The notes under the pieces are model-generated. The model saw only the letters and a program-made list of their open reading frames with translations. It had not been told where the DNA came from and did no database searches. From an uncultured Eubacterium sp. (GTDB lineage Bacteria > Bacillota > Clostridia > Lachnospirales > Lachnospiraceae), in the NCBI GenBank assembly GCA_910589595.1, contig CAJUTM010000003.1:103769-167768 (forward strand): a stretch of 64,000 nt of DNA. The letters are read 5' to 3'. Position 1 is the first letter of the stretch; every line of letters begins with the position of its first letter. The position numbers were made by a program, and so were the translations under genes. This document shows positions 33,946 to 42,451 of this stretch, piece after piece.

Positions 33946-35322
33946 ATGGCGAAAGAAAAGACAATCTTTTTTTGTAAAGAATGTGGTTTTGAGACGGCGA
34001 AGTGGCAGGGCCAGTGTCCGGGGTGCCATGAATGGAACACGTTGGCAGAAGCTCCCACCTCCGGCAGGAGAAAAGCCGGAGGCGCAGGGCGTGAGCGTCT
34101 GTCGCAGAGCAGGCCGGCCAAAATCAACGAAATCGAGACACAGCAGGAGTGCCGCAAACTCACCGGCATAAAGGAGTTGGACCGTGTTCTGGGAGGCGGG
34201 ATTGTGCCGGGGTCGCTTGTGTTAGTCGGGGGCGACCCGGGGATTGGTAAATCGACATTGTTGCTGCAGATGTGCCGTCTGTTGGCACAGCAGGGAACGA
34301 AAGCGCTTTATGTGTCAGGGGAAGAGTCAACCAGACAGATAAAGCTGCGGGCAGAGAGAATCGGAGATTTTACGGATGATTTGTACCTCTATTCCGAAAC
34401 TGGAATGTCAGCTATTGTGCAGGCGGCAGAAGAACTAAAACCGGATGTTGTTGTCATCGATTCCATACAGACGATGTTAGAGGAAACGGTTGACGCAGCG
34501 CCCGGAAGCGTCAGTCAGGTGCGGGAAGTGACAAGCCGCCTGTTGCAGATGGCCAAAGGTATGAACATCACAATTTTTATTGTAGGCCATGTGACGAAAG
34601 AGGGAAACGTAGCGGGGCCGAGGATGCTGGAACATATGGTAGATACCGTTCTTTATTTTGAGGGGGATAAGTCTGCCATGTACCGGATGCTTCGCGGAGT
34701 AAAAAACCGTTTTGGCTCAACAAACGAAGTGGGCGTTTTTGAAATGCTTAATCAAGGGCTGAAAGAAGTGCCAAATCCATCCGAATACTTGATGCAGGGG
34801 CGGTTGGAAGAGGAAGCCGGCTCGGTAGTTGCCTGTATTATGGAGGGCAGCCGTCCGTTTTTACTGGAGGTGCAGGCGCTCGTCTGTCAGACGTCATTTC
34901 CGATGCCAAGGCGGACGGCGGTAGGATTTGACTATAACCGCATTAACCTGCTGATGGCAGTATTGGAGAAGCGTCTGGGCGTTCGCATGGCAGATAGTGA
35001 CGCCTATGTAAATGTTGCCGGAGGCATGCGGGTGATGGAACCGGCCCTTGATTTGGCGATGGTAGCGGCGCTGTTGTCGAGTTATCGCAATAAAAGCCTG
35101 GGAGGAAACATCCTTTTGTTCGGTGAGGTAGGGCTTGTTGGGGAAGTCCGCGCCGTCTCACAGGCAGAGCGGCGTGTAGGAGAGGCGATTAAGACCGGAT
35201 ATACAACCTGTATTCTGCCGGAGAGTAACCGGCAGTCGATTGTCAGAGCCGGCAATCTGCAGCTTGATTCGATACGCTTAATCGGTGTCAAACATATCAG
35301 GGAAATTTTGGAATATTTGTAA
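33946..35322 (+). CDS. radA: DNA repair protein RadA
   Basis: The 458-residue RecA-like branch-migration factor acts in recombinational repair. It has an N-terminal zinc finger (CKEC and CPGC pairs within residues 8-27), Walker A GGDPGIGKSTLLLQM (about 93), the RadA-specific KNRFG motif (GVKNRFGSTNEVGVFEM, about 248) and a C-terminal Lon-protease-like domain (about 290-455) that lacks peptidase function. The start is ATG 33946, with AAAGGTGAAA upstream. The length is normal. It is followed 38 bases later by a membrane-protein gene. Confidence 0.95.
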   Translation: MAKEKTIFFCKECGFETAKWQGQCPGCHEWNTLAEAPTSGRRKAGGAGRERLSQSRPAKINEIETQQECRKLTGIKELDRVLGGGIVPGSLVLVGGDPGIGKSTLLLQMCRLLAQQGTKALYVSGEESTRQIKLRAERIGDFTDDLYLYSETGMSAIVQAAEELKPDVVVIDSIQTMLEETVDAAPGSVSQVREVTSRLLQMAKGMNITIFIVGHVTKEGNVAGPRMLEHMVDTVLYFEGDKSAMYRMLRGVKNRFGSTNEVGVFEMLNQGLKEVPNPSEYLMQGRLEEEAGSVVACIMEGSRPFLLEVQALVCQTSFPMPRRTAVGFDYNRINLLMAVLEKRLGVRMADSDAYVNVAGGMRVMEPALDLAMVAALLSSYRNKSLGGNILLFGEVGLVGEVRAVSQAERRVGEAIKTGYTTCILPESNRQSIVRAGNLQLDSIRLIGVKHIREILEYL

Positions 35323-35360
35323 AGGGTTGACCGGAAAGAACATTTGAATGGAGGACAGTA

Positions 35361-35834
35361 ATGAGTTATATAGTGGAACAGTGGAATGCGTTGTTGGAAT
35401 GGCTGGGAACAGGAAAAAAAGTAATGCTGGGAGTTATTTTTTTCGTCGCCGGAGTTGTTGTGAACTGGCTCTGGCAGCCGCCGGAGGGGTTAATGCACGG
35501 CTCGTTTCTTCTGCTGATGACCGGCGTTTTGTTTTTGGTCAACGCCCTGTTTTCCAAGCTGTGCAAGTGCAACATCCACATCGTGTACTTTGTTTTGGCA
35601 TTTATTGTCATTTTGGAATTGGCGTTTTGGCTCTCGGGAGACTTGCAGAAGTTTTCCAATGCCTTTGTATTGTGGGGGCCTTGCTTTTTGTTCGTGTGGG
35701 CATTACAATATGTCATATTACAAGTATCAGGGATGGAGAAGTTTAGTAAGCGGGCGGTCATTGCATTTTTGGAAACTGTCGTGGGCCTGATAGGAATTGC
35801 CGCTGTTTTTGTGATTCCTATTTATTTTAAATAG
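35361..35834 (+). CDS. Integral membrane protein of unknown function
   Basis: The 157-residue protein has four predicted membrane helices (about 20-40, 45-62, 70-92, 100-155 holding the last one or two) and short loops. No signature motif is recognised. The start ATG 35361 has GGAGG six bases upstream, and the gene lies 38 bases after radA, so it may share the radA message. It has no close functional tie to repair that I can name. Confidence 0.65.
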   Translation: MSYIVEQWNALLEWLGTGKKVMLGVIFFVAGVVVNWLWQPPEGLMHGSFLLLMTGVLFLVNALFSKLCKCNIHIVYFVLAFIVILELAFWLSGDLQKFSNAFVLWGPCFLFVWALQYVILQVSGMEKFSKRAVIAFLETVVGLIGIAAVFVIPIYFK

Positions 35835-36091
35835 GTTATGGCAATTCCGTCAGGATTAGGTAATGGACGCGGGAAAGGAGACTGGATTGAAAGGGAAAAG
35901 CTTCCTTGTTTTTTTGACATTTTTTGAAAGTTGTTGATGATTCATGGTAAAAGTACGAGTGTTGTGAATAAAAATGCAATAAAAATGTGGAAACTCAAGA
36001 AGGTTAACCAATATTGACAATATCATCAGGCTATGGGAAAATAAAAGTGCATTCGGCAGGTGTCGTAGCACTAAGAAAGGAGGAAACTGAT
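35835..36091 (+). promoter_or_regulatory. Spacer before the nuclease pair, with candidate promoters
   Basis: No gene is seen in these 257 bases, which are A+T-rich. TTGACA at 36014-36019 with GAAAAT 17 bases further (36037-36042) could drive the pair downstream; the -10 match is weak. A second TTGACA lies near 35919 without a good -10. A GGAAAAGCTTCC element followed by a T-run (about 35896-35918) might end the preceding gene. Confidence 0.35.
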
Positions 36092-36757
36092 ATGTCAAAT
36101 GAAGAACGAATACTCTTTAAAGACAAAATAACCAAAAAAGAATATACTGTTTTGGTAAAGGAATTGTTGAATGCCATTGACATGGGAGAAGATGTGCTGA
36201 AAAAGTTCTTACTTGGCTGTGAAAATCCGGCATTATATTCTTCACATGGAACTTACCAAGAAGAAGGACATGACCACTGTGGTGGACTAAAAGGGAATAG
36301 ATTCACGGAAAAGCGTTTTTGCAAATGTTTGTATTACAGAAACGGGAAATACTATAATTCGGAAGAATGCCGAGAATGTGATTTTGCGGACAGATTTGAC
36401 ATTACTGGTAATTATCGGATAACGGATTATGAGGTTCCTGCTTATTTCTACGGAAAAGGGATTGGTGAAATTGACTTAATTATCAGCGATGGAAAAACAC
36501 AATATGCCACGGAATTGAAACCTTATAAAGGAAATGAGGAAACACTGCTTCGGATGATAGCAGAAATCATGACCTACACGATTGGGTATCCGACAGGAAA
36601 ATATATAAAGGCAATCGCATTTTTTGAGGGAACGAAACAAGCTGCTGAATTTGAGGAAGCTGTACCAGAAATAAAAGAACTCTTAACAAAAGCCAATATC
36701 ACTGTTTTCCGTTTTGAAAAAACAGGAGAGAAAGCGTATAAAATATGCAGATTATAA
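36092..36757 (+). CDS. Predicted PD-(D/E)XK nuclease with cysteine cluster
   Basis: The 221-residue protein is not one I recognise as a named family. The C-terminal half has GIGEIDLIISDGKTQYATEL followed by KPYKGNEETL, which gives the D-x(n)-E-x-K arrangement of PD-(D/E)XK nucleases, plus a helix (LLRMIAEIMTYT) as expected after the core. The middle (about residues 60-100) carries His and Cys residues in HDHCGG, RFCKC and EECREC, which could hold zinc or an iron-sulfur cluster as in Cas4-like or AddB-type nucleases. I choose ATG 36092 because AAAGGAGG lies eight bases before it. It overlaps the next gene by 13 bases. Base composition is visibly more A+T-rich than radA and thyX around it, suggesting transfer. 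Confidence 0.6.
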   Translation: MSNEERILFKDKITKKEYTVLVKELLNAIDMGEDVLKKFLLGCENPALYSSHGTYQEEGHDHCGGLKGNRFTEKRFCKCLYYRNGKYYNSEECRECDFADRFDITGNYRITDYEVPAYFYGKGIGEIDLIISDGKTQYATELKPYKGNEETLLRMIAEIMTYTIGYPTGKYIKAIAFFEGTKQAAEFEEAVPEIKELLTKANITVFRFEKTGEKAYKICRL

Positions 36758-37917
36758 TTCATCGGGGTACGCACCAAATTGGCGGCTGCGCTACGGAAAT
36801 AAGAACGGGCAACACACGGATTTTAATTGATTTCGGGGCGGAATTACCGGATGCGGAAGGAAATGTATCTTTAGACATGCTTAAAATTGATGGTCTTAAT
36901 TGTGGAAAGGCTGATTTTGATGGTGTGTTCTTAACTCACTACCATGAGGACCATATCGGTTTAATTTCTGGAATAATGGAACCAATACCAATCTTTTTGG
37001 GCGAGATAGCTATTGATATTTTGACAGCCTTTTCAGAAAGAGTGCAAAACAGTTATAAGGGCATATCTGGCAGACTTCGCCCGCTTACTGTTTTAAAACC
37101 AATAACTATCGGTGATATGAAGGTTACACCAATTCCTGCCGACCACTCTGCTTATGATGCCTATATGTTTTTAATTGAGGCAGAAGGAAAACGGATACTA
37201 CATACTGGTGATTTCCGCCTGCATGGTTTCCGTGGGAAAGCCACTCCTAAATTATTATTCCAATATGCACGGGGCACAGACATTTTGATTATTGAGGGAA
37301 CCCAGCTTTCAAGAGATACTCGGCAAACAATGTCAGAGTCGCAATTGCAAAAGGAAATCTTCAAGGAAATACGTTCTCATAAATATGTATTTGCGCTATG
37401 CGCATCCACGAATATTGACCGTTTAGCATCTTTTTATAATGCCACTCCCAGAGGGAGGTATTTCATATGCGATAAATACCAGAAAAGCCTTTTAGATGTA
37501 ATTGCGGCAAAATCCGCTTCAAGATGGTATCAATTTGATAAAACGCTCGTTTATGGAGAAAATCTAAAATTAAGAGAACAGGGATTTGTCATGCCTGTTC
37601 GGGCGAACCACAATTTTCTGAAAATCATTTCCATGTATCCGAAAGCAGTTTTAATTTATTCCATGTGGGAGGGATATTTGGATGGACGTTCGCCGGAGCT
37701 CTCCCGGTTTGTTTTGCCATTTAAAGAAACAGGAAATATACGGTATTTACATTCAAGCGGTCATGCAACGTTGATGGACACACAGATAATCTGCAATTCT
37801 GTAATGCCCAAAAAAGGAATTATTCCCATCCATACAGAAAATGGAGAAGCTTTTAAAAAATTAGAATTAAAATGCCCGATACTGAGTTTAAAAGATGGTG
37901 AAATTTTCTCTTTATAA
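36745..37917 (+). CDS. Beta-CASP metallo-beta-lactamase-fold nuclease (RNase J-like)
   Basis: The 390-residue protein has the metal-binding motif THYHEDHIG (HxHxDH, about residue 69), a further His in PADHSAYDA, Asp in HTGDFRLHG, and the late motifs HSSGHATLMD and IIPIHTENG that match the beta-CASP part of RNase J and CPSF-type nucleases. It is about 150 residues shorter than RNase J and lacks its C-terminal domain. It is predicted to cut RNA or DNA. It starts inside the preceding nuclease gene, so the two are made together. The chromosomal role is unclear; the pairing of two different nuclease folds and the A+T-rich composition suggest a defence or mobile module. Confidence 0.75.
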   Translation: MQIIIHRGTHQIGGCATEIRTGNTRILIDFGAELPDAEGNVSLDMLKIDGLNCGKADFDGVFLTHYHEDHIGLISGIMEPIPIFLGEIAIDILTAFSERVQNSYKGISGRLRPLTVLKPITIGDMKVTPIPADHSAYDAYMFLIEAEGKRILHTGDFRLHGFRGKATPKLLFQYARGTDILIIEGTQLSRDTRQTMSESQLQKEIFKEIRSHKYVFALCASTNIDRLASFYNATPRGRYFICDKYQKSLLDVIAAKSASRWYQFDKTLVYGENLKLREQGFVMPVRANHNFLKIISMYPKAVLIYSMWEGYLDGRSPELSRFVLPFKETGNIRYLHSSGHATLMDTQIICNSVMPKKGIIPIHTENGEAFKKLELKCPILSLKDGEIFSL

Positions 37918-38016
37918 AGCCTTATACAATTTAGTAAAAAAATGTGGTGAATACGGCTGCGACTGTATTATTGGAACGAGGTATGATTATGGAAATTTAA
38001 CATATGGAGGAAGTTT

Positions 38017-38499
38017 ATGAAATCAAGACGTGAACAGGCAATCGCCAATTTTAAAAAGGGATACAATTGTACACAGGCCGTTGTTTTGGCCCATGCGGAT
38101 TTGCTCGGAATATCAGAAGAGCAGGCGATGATTCTCACGCAATCGTTCGGTGGCGGCATGGGCCGGCTTCGTCAGGTGTGTGGAACGGTATCCGCGATGT
38201 TCTTTGTTGCGGGAGCGCTGACTGGAAGCGCTGAACCGAGAGATTTGGAAAGTAAAAAGAAAAATTATGCGCTGGTGCAGGAACTGGCTGCTGAATTTGA
38301 AAAGCGCAACGGAAGTATTATTTGCTCAACTTTGCTTGGGCTTGACCGTAACGGGGGAACGGTAGCCAAAGAGTATGCGGAGGGAAGTACGCCTGAGCCG
38401 CGGACGGCAGAATATTATAAAAAGCGCCCCTGTATCGAATTGATAGGGGACGCTTGTGATATCATTGCCGAGTGCTCTGCCGCAAAAACGTTAGCCTGA
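38017..38499 (+). CDS. C_GCAxxG_C_C family protein (putative redox protein)
   Basis: The 160-residue protein has the spaced cysteines of the C_GCAxxG_C_C family: GYNCTQAVV, then GGGMGRLRQVCGTVSAMFFV (variant of the G-C-A-x-x-G core), SIICSTLLG, and CIELIGDACDIIAEC near the end. The family is common in anaerobes and is thought to bind a metal or act in electron transfer; no reaction is established. GGAGG precedes ATG 38017 by six bases. The stop lies in a hairpin shared with the converging thyX gene. Confidence 0.85.
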   Translation: MKSRREQAIANFKKGYNCTQAVVLAHADLLGISEEQAMILTQSFGGGMGRLRQVCGTVSAMFFVAGALTGSAEPRDLESKKKNYALVQELAAEFEKRNGSIICSTLLGLDRNGGTVAKEYAEGSTPEPRTAEYYKKRPCIELIGDACDIIAECSAAKTLA

Positions 38500-38527
38500 T
38501 GGTGACAATTTACTGTTATCAGGCTAA
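38491..38527. terminator. Shared hairpin between converging genes
   Basis: Arms TTAGCCTGAT (38491-38500) and ATCAGGCTAA (38518-38527) enclose a 17-base loop. The hairpin covers the last codons of both genes and may act as a weak terminator in both directions. Confidence 0.5.
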
Positions 38528-39168
38528 GCGGTGAAGTCTTCAAAAAAGATAGGAAGTTTTTCCTGAAATACCTGCAGGGCGATGTTGGCTATTTCGCGCA
38601 TTTGCGGATGGGCGTGATGGTCGCAGCGCAGACGGAAAAAGTTTCTCCATGAGCGTAGATTCATCGTTATGACGATTTCTGTCTTTAAGCTATTCGGCAA
38701 AACGGAGCGGGCTTCCTGCGGCGTAGCGCCCAATTCCAACATTTTAAAGTAGGATTGTTCCGCATTTTCCATAGCCTGCTTCCACACCTCATATTTTTTA
38801 GCATCGTTTTCGTCATCTAGGTTGTAGGCGAATCCGCTTGCGAGGTCAATGACGGTAATTTCATTTCCGAATTTGTCGCCGGTATAATTGCAGTAGCGGG
38901 TACTTTCCTGACTGTAACTTGCGATTCGGTGGCGGACAATCTCGTGGGTAATGCCCCTGTCGCAGACAATGCGCACGGTGACGGACTCATGTTCAATTAC
39001 GGATTCGTGTCCGCGTTTTAACAGATTGGAAATAAAACGCTCGGCAGAGTCCTCCTTTATCCGGTCTTCACTCTTGTAACATACCCGTCCGATTTTTTCA
39101 ATTTTCTTTATGATTTGTTCATAGTCTTTCATGTCGATAATTTCAATATCAGGTTTTATCAGCTTCAT
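38524..39168 (-). CDS. thyX: FAD-dependent thymidylate synthase
   Basis: The 214-residue enzyme makes dTMP from dUMP with methylenetetrahydrofolate and reduced flavin, the alternative to ThyA. The signature RHRIASYSQESTRY matches the ThyX motif RHR-x7-S. HESVIEHESVTVRI and RSWRNFFRLRCDHHAHPQMR are further conserved blocks. I choose ATG 39168 (MKLIKPDIEI), with GGGAGGAAGC upstream; a longer in-frame start 72 bases further has no support. It is transcribed towards the C_GCAxxG_C_C gene. Confidence 0.94.
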   Translation of the reverse strand: MKLIKPDIEIIDMKDYEQIIKKIEKIGRVCYKSEDRIKEDSAERFISNLLKRGHESVIEHESVTVRIVCDRGITHEIVRHRIASYSQESTRYCNYTGDKFGNEITVIDLASGFAYNLDDENDAKKYEVWKQAMENAEQSYFKMLELGATPQEARSVLPNSLKTEIVITMNLRSWRNFFRLRCDHHAHPQMREIANIALQVFQEKLPIFFEDFTA

Positions 39169-39284
39169 GTTCAATGCTTCCTCCCTCTTTTGGTCGTTGT
39201 TTCCACTACCCATTGTACTAGATAAAAAGGGAATATGCAATTGCCACCGCTCTTTTTGGTAAATTTTTTATTTTCGAAAAAGAG

Positions 39285-39313
39285 TTGACTTTGACGTGCC
39301 GCCTGCATATAAT
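39285..39313 (+). promoter_or_regulatory. Promoter of the thrS T-box leader
   Basis: TTGACT (39285-39290) and TATAAT (39308-39313) are separated by exactly 17 bases. Confidence 0.8.
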
Positions 39314-39319
39314 AGAGAC

Positions 39320-39550
39320 AATACATGGACGAGAAGAGTAGCCCGTGAAACATGACAGAGAGAGATGCCCTGTGCTGAAAGCATCTTCGTGGGAAGCGTG
39401 TGAAGACCACCTCGGAGTGACTTTAATACAGTCCGGCCGGCGCCGTTATCGCCAAAAAGAAGCTGGGTATTTTTACAAAATACCAATAAGGGTGGAACCG
39501 CGGGAATATACATCTCGTCCCTTTCGTTAATGAAAGGACGGGATTTTTTT
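39320..39550 (+). promoter_or_regulatory. T-box leader (threonine) controlling thrS
   Basis: The T-box core AAGGGTGGAACCGCGGG lies at 39488-39504. Its UGGA would pair with the NCCA end of an uncharged tRNA carrying a U discriminator, as in bacterial tRNA-Thr. Stem I lies upstream, with AGTA and GAAG elements; ACC in GAAGACCACC (about 39404) is the likely specifier for threonine. The leader ends in a terminator stem (CGTCCCTTTC, loop, GAAAGGACG) followed by seven Ts at about 39544-39550. Uncharged tRNA-Thr would favour the antiterminator and thrS expression. Confidence 0.9.
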
Positions 39551-39559
39551 AATTTACGC

Positions 39560-39620
39560 GAAGGCAAAGAGCGCGCCCGCGAGACCGCTCGGGGTCGCGA
39601 AGCGTGACGCTCGGAGCTTA
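39560..39620 (+). repeat. GC-rich palindromic element in the thrS leader
   Basis: After the T-box terminator an unusually GC-rich stretch contains stacked short inverted repeats: GACC/GGTC with CGC/GCG (39578-39599) and AGCG/CGCT (about 39600-39612). It differs sharply from the A+T-rich leader around it and looks like a small dispersed palindromic unit. Confidence 0.45.
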
Positions 39621-39648
39621 TTTTTAAGGAAAGAAAGGATATGATACG

Positions 39649-41607
39649 ATGGAAGTAATTTTAAAAGACGGAGTGAGAAAAAAATACGAACAGCCGATGG
39701 CGATTATTGATATTGCCAAAGACATCAGTGAGGGATTGGCGCGTATGGCCTGTGCGGCAGAGCTTGACGGCGAGGTTGTGGATTTGCGCACGGAGATAGA
39801 TGGAGAACACCAACTGAATATTTTGACATTTGACAGCGAGGGTGGCAAGGCGGCATATCGCCACACGGCGTCGCACGTACTGGCGCAGGCGGTGAAACGC
39901 CTGTATCCGGAGGCCAAATGTGCGATTGGCCCGTCCATTGAAGATGGCTTCTACTATGATTTTGATATGGAATCTCTTGACAGAGAGACGTTGGATAAAA
40001 TTGAGAAAGAAATTAAAAAGGTAATTAAGGAGGGGGCTGTCCTTGAGCGGTTTACCCTGCCGCGCGCAGAGGCAATTGAATTTATGAAAGAGCGGCAGGA
40101 GCCGTATAAGGTAGAGTTGATTGAGGATTTACCGGAAGACGCAGAAATTTCTTTTTATCGTCAGGGCGAGTTTGTCGATTTGTGTGCCGGCCCTCATCTG
40201 ATGACGACTAAGCCGTTGAAAGCAGTTAAATTGATTTCCTCTTCGGGAGCTTATTGGAGAGGCAACGAAAAAAATAAAATGCTTACCCGTATTTATGGAA
40301 CGGCATTTACAAAAAAGGCAGATTTGGACGCTTATCTGGAGCATTTGGAAGATATTAAAAAGAGAGACCACAACAAGCTGGGAAGAGAGTTGGAATTATT
40401 TACGACGGTAGATGTTATCGGACAGGGCCTTCCTCTTCTAATGCCGAAAGGCGTACAAGTTATCCAGACGTTACAGCGATGGATTGAAGATGAGGAGGAA
40501 AAGCGGGGGTATATGCGTACGAAGACGCCGCTTATGGCAAAGTCGGATTTGTATAAAATTTCCGGACACTGGGAGCATTATAAAGAGGGAATGTTTGTGC
40601 TCGGCGACGAAGAGAAAGACAAGGAAGTGTTTGCCCTCCGTCCTATGACATGCCCGTTCCAGTATTATGTCTATAAAGCAAGCCAGAAATCCTATCGTGA
40701 TTTGCCTTGCCGTTATGGCGAGACGTCTACGCTTTTCCGCAATGAAGAGTCAGGGGAAATGCATGGTCTGACGCGTGTGCGCCAGTTTACGATTTCCGAG
40801 GGGCATTTGATTGTCCGTCCGGACCAGATGGTATCGGAGTTTAAAGATTGTATTGCCCTTGCCAGATATTGTCTGCAAACGTTAGGGGTAGAAGAAGATG
40901 TGACTTATCATTTGTCAAAATGGGATGCGGATAATCGGGAAAAGTATATCGGTGAGCCGGAGGTGTGGGAAGCGACAGAAGAGAGCATTCGTCAGATTTT
41001 GATAGAGCTTGATATTCCGTTTACGGAAGATGTTGGAGAAGCAGCTTTTTACGGGCCAAAAGTAGATATTAATGCAAAGAATGTATATGGCAAAGAGGAC
41101 ACGATGATTACGATTCAGTGGGACGCTCTTTTGGCCGAGCAGTTTGACATGTATTATATTGATGAAAAAGGAGATAAAGTCCGCCCGTATATTATCCATC
41201 GTACTTCAATGGGCTGCTACGAGAGAACGCTGGCATGGCTGATTGAAAAGTATGCCGGAGCTTTCCCGACATGGTTGAGTCCGGAGCAGGTGCGCGTACT
41301 TCCTATTTCTGAAAAATATATTGACTATGCGGCGAAAGTGGAAGAAGAATTAAAAGCAAATGGAATCCGCTGCAGCTTGGATAACCGCTCGGAGAAAATC
41401 GGTTACAAGATTCGCGAGGCGAGGCTGCAAAAGACGCCGTATATGTTAGTTGTCGGCCAGAAAGAAGAAGAGGACGAAGTTGTGTCCGTACGCAGCCGTT
41501 TTCGCGGAGACGAGGGACAGCAGTCATTGGAGCAGTTTATTAATGATATTTGCAGGGAAATCCGCACGAAAGAGATTCGTCAGGTGGAATTAGAGGCAGA
41601 GGCGTAA
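39649..41607 (+). CDS. thrS: Threonyl-tRNA synthetase
   Basis: The 652-residue class II synthetase charges tRNA-Thr. The TGS domain (1-62) is followed by the editing/SAD domains (about 65-230; HTASHVLAQAVKRLYPEAKC carries the HxxxH editing motif). The catalytic core follows (about 260-540; MTCPFQYYVYK with the zinc Cys, HGLTRVRQFTISEGH with the zinc His, and YIIHRTSMGCYERTLAWL with the third ligand). The anticodon-binding domain ends the protein. ATG 39649 follows AAAGGA. Expression is set by the T-box leader upstream. Confidence 0.96.
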   Translation: MEVILKDGVRKKYEQPMAIIDIAKDISEGLARMACAAELDGEVVDLRTEIDGEHQLNILTFDSEGGKAAYRHTASHVLAQAVKRLYPEAKCAIGPSIEDGFYYDFDMESLDRETLDKIEKEIKKVIKEGAVLERFTLPRAEAIEFMKERQEPYKVELIEDLPEDAEISFYRQGEFVDLCAGPHLMTTKPLKAVKLISSSGAYWRGNEKNKMLTRIYGTAFTKKADLDAYLEHLEDIKKRDHNKLGRELELFTTVDVIGQGLPLLMPKGVQVIQTLQRWIEDEEEKRGYMRTKTPLMAKSDLYKISGHWEHYKEGMFVLGDEEKDKEVFALRPMTCPFQYYVYKASQKSYRDLPCRYGETSTLFRNEESGEMHGLTRVRQFTISEGHLIVRPDQMVSEFKDCIALARYCLQTLGVEEDVTYHLSKWDADNREKYIGEPEVWEATEESIRQILIELDIPFTEDVGEAAFYGPKVDINAKNVYGKEDTMITIQWDALLAEQFDMYYIDEKGDKVRPYIIHRTSMGCYERTLAWLIEKYAGAFPTWLSPEQVRVLPISEKYIDYAAKVEEELKANGIRCSLDNRSEKIGYKIREARLQKTPYMLVVGQKEEEDEVVSVRSRFRGDEGQQSLEQFINDICREIRTKEIRQVELEAEA

Positions 41608-41656
41608 GCAAGAACAGGGAAACAGCGTTTGCGATGCAGAAAAGAGGAAAACAATA

Positions 41657-41968
41657 ATGCAGAATGAATGGAAACCAAATACGAAAGCGCTGGCGGCGAT
41701 GATGTGTTCCTGCGCCTCGCTGCTCTGCTGTATGCAGTGGATGATTTCGCTCCTTTTGGCGGTAATTGGAGTTGTTTTGGGAATTTTGGGATTGCGGGAT
41801 GAAAATCCCAATCAGGAAGACGCCGCGATTGCCGGAATCGTTGTCGGTGTTGTCGGCATGATAGTAGCTATTGTCGTGGCAGTTCTTTATATTATTTTAT
41901 CGAAAAATACTTCGGAACAAGGTTTGGAGGCGGTGTCAATGCTCGTCCGCTCTCTGCCTTGTGCCTGA
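41657..41968 (+). CDS. Small membrane protein, DUF4190-like
   Basis: The 103-residue protein has two hydrophobic stretches (about 30-47 and 62-84) joined by a short loop reading GLRDENPNQEDAAIAGIV. The layout (N-terminal soluble part, helix, charged loop, helix) matches the DUF4190 small membrane proteins. Function unknown. Cysteines cluster in the first segment (MMCSCASLLCCM). It is followed 14 bases later by a second protein of the same kind, suggesting a duplicated pair behind thrS. Confidence 0.6.
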   Translation: MQNEWKPNTKALAAMMCSCASLLCCMQWMISLLLAVIGVVLGILGLRDENPNQEDAAIAGIVVGVVGMIVAIVVAVLYIILSKNTSEQGLEAVSMLVRSLPCA

Positions 41969-41982
41969 AGGGGGAGGATAAT

Positions 41983-42396
41983 GTGGACAATAATCATATG
42001 GAAATGGGAGATTATCAATTTGTACCGAAACCATTTGAGAGACATCGCAGTCTGGCGGTAACTTCCATTATTTTAGGCTCTGTATCTTCTGTGTGTTGTA
42101 TGAGCACGGGTATTGGTGTTGTGCCGGCGCTTATTGGAACAGCCTTTGGAATTATTGCAATTGTCAGCGGGAGCAGAAAGGCAAGACATTTGGGAATTAT
42201 TGGTCTTGTACTCAGCGCCATTGGTCTGGTCTTGAACACCGTTGTCCTGCTTTGGGCAGTTTCCGTGATTAACTGGGATAATATGACATGGGACAATCTG
42301 CTGACGGCCGCCAGTGTGGACAGGAATAATCCGGAAGAGGTAATGCAGTGGTTTAAGCAGTTTCTGAAAATTGATATACCGTCACTGACGCAGTAG
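41983..42396 (+). CDS. Small membrane protein, DUF4190-like
   Basis: The 137-residue protein has hydrophobic segments at about 27-60 and 70-95, the motif GSRKARHLGIIGLVLSAIGL and an external tail rich in Asn and Asp. It resembles the preceding 103-residue protein in its layout, so the two may act together. I choose GTG 41983, five bases after GGGGGAGG; ATG 41998 is also in frame. The gene is the last of the thrS cluster and is followed by about 450 bases without a clear gene. Confidence 0.55.
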   Translation: MDNNHMEMGDYQFVPKPFERHRSLAVTSIILGSVSSVCCMSTGIGVVPALIGTAFGIIAIVSGSRKARHLGIIGLVLSAIGLVLNTVVLLWAVSVINWDNMTWDNLLTAASVDRNNPEEVMQWFKQFLKIDIPSLTQ

Positions 42397-42451
42397 TCGG
42401 ACAAAACAAGAGTTGATATGCGGTTTAATAATGTGTGGTGCTCAGGGCAAT

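Noticed and set aside
38524..39240. Longer thyX start 24 codons upstream
   Set aside because: No ribosome site is placed for it, while MKLIKPDIEI has GGGAGGAAGC upstream and matches the usual length.
41607..42396. Cysteine-rich stretches in the two DUF4190-like proteins as metal sites
   Set aside because: The cysteines lie within or beside hydrophobic segments, without the paired spacing of a metal site.
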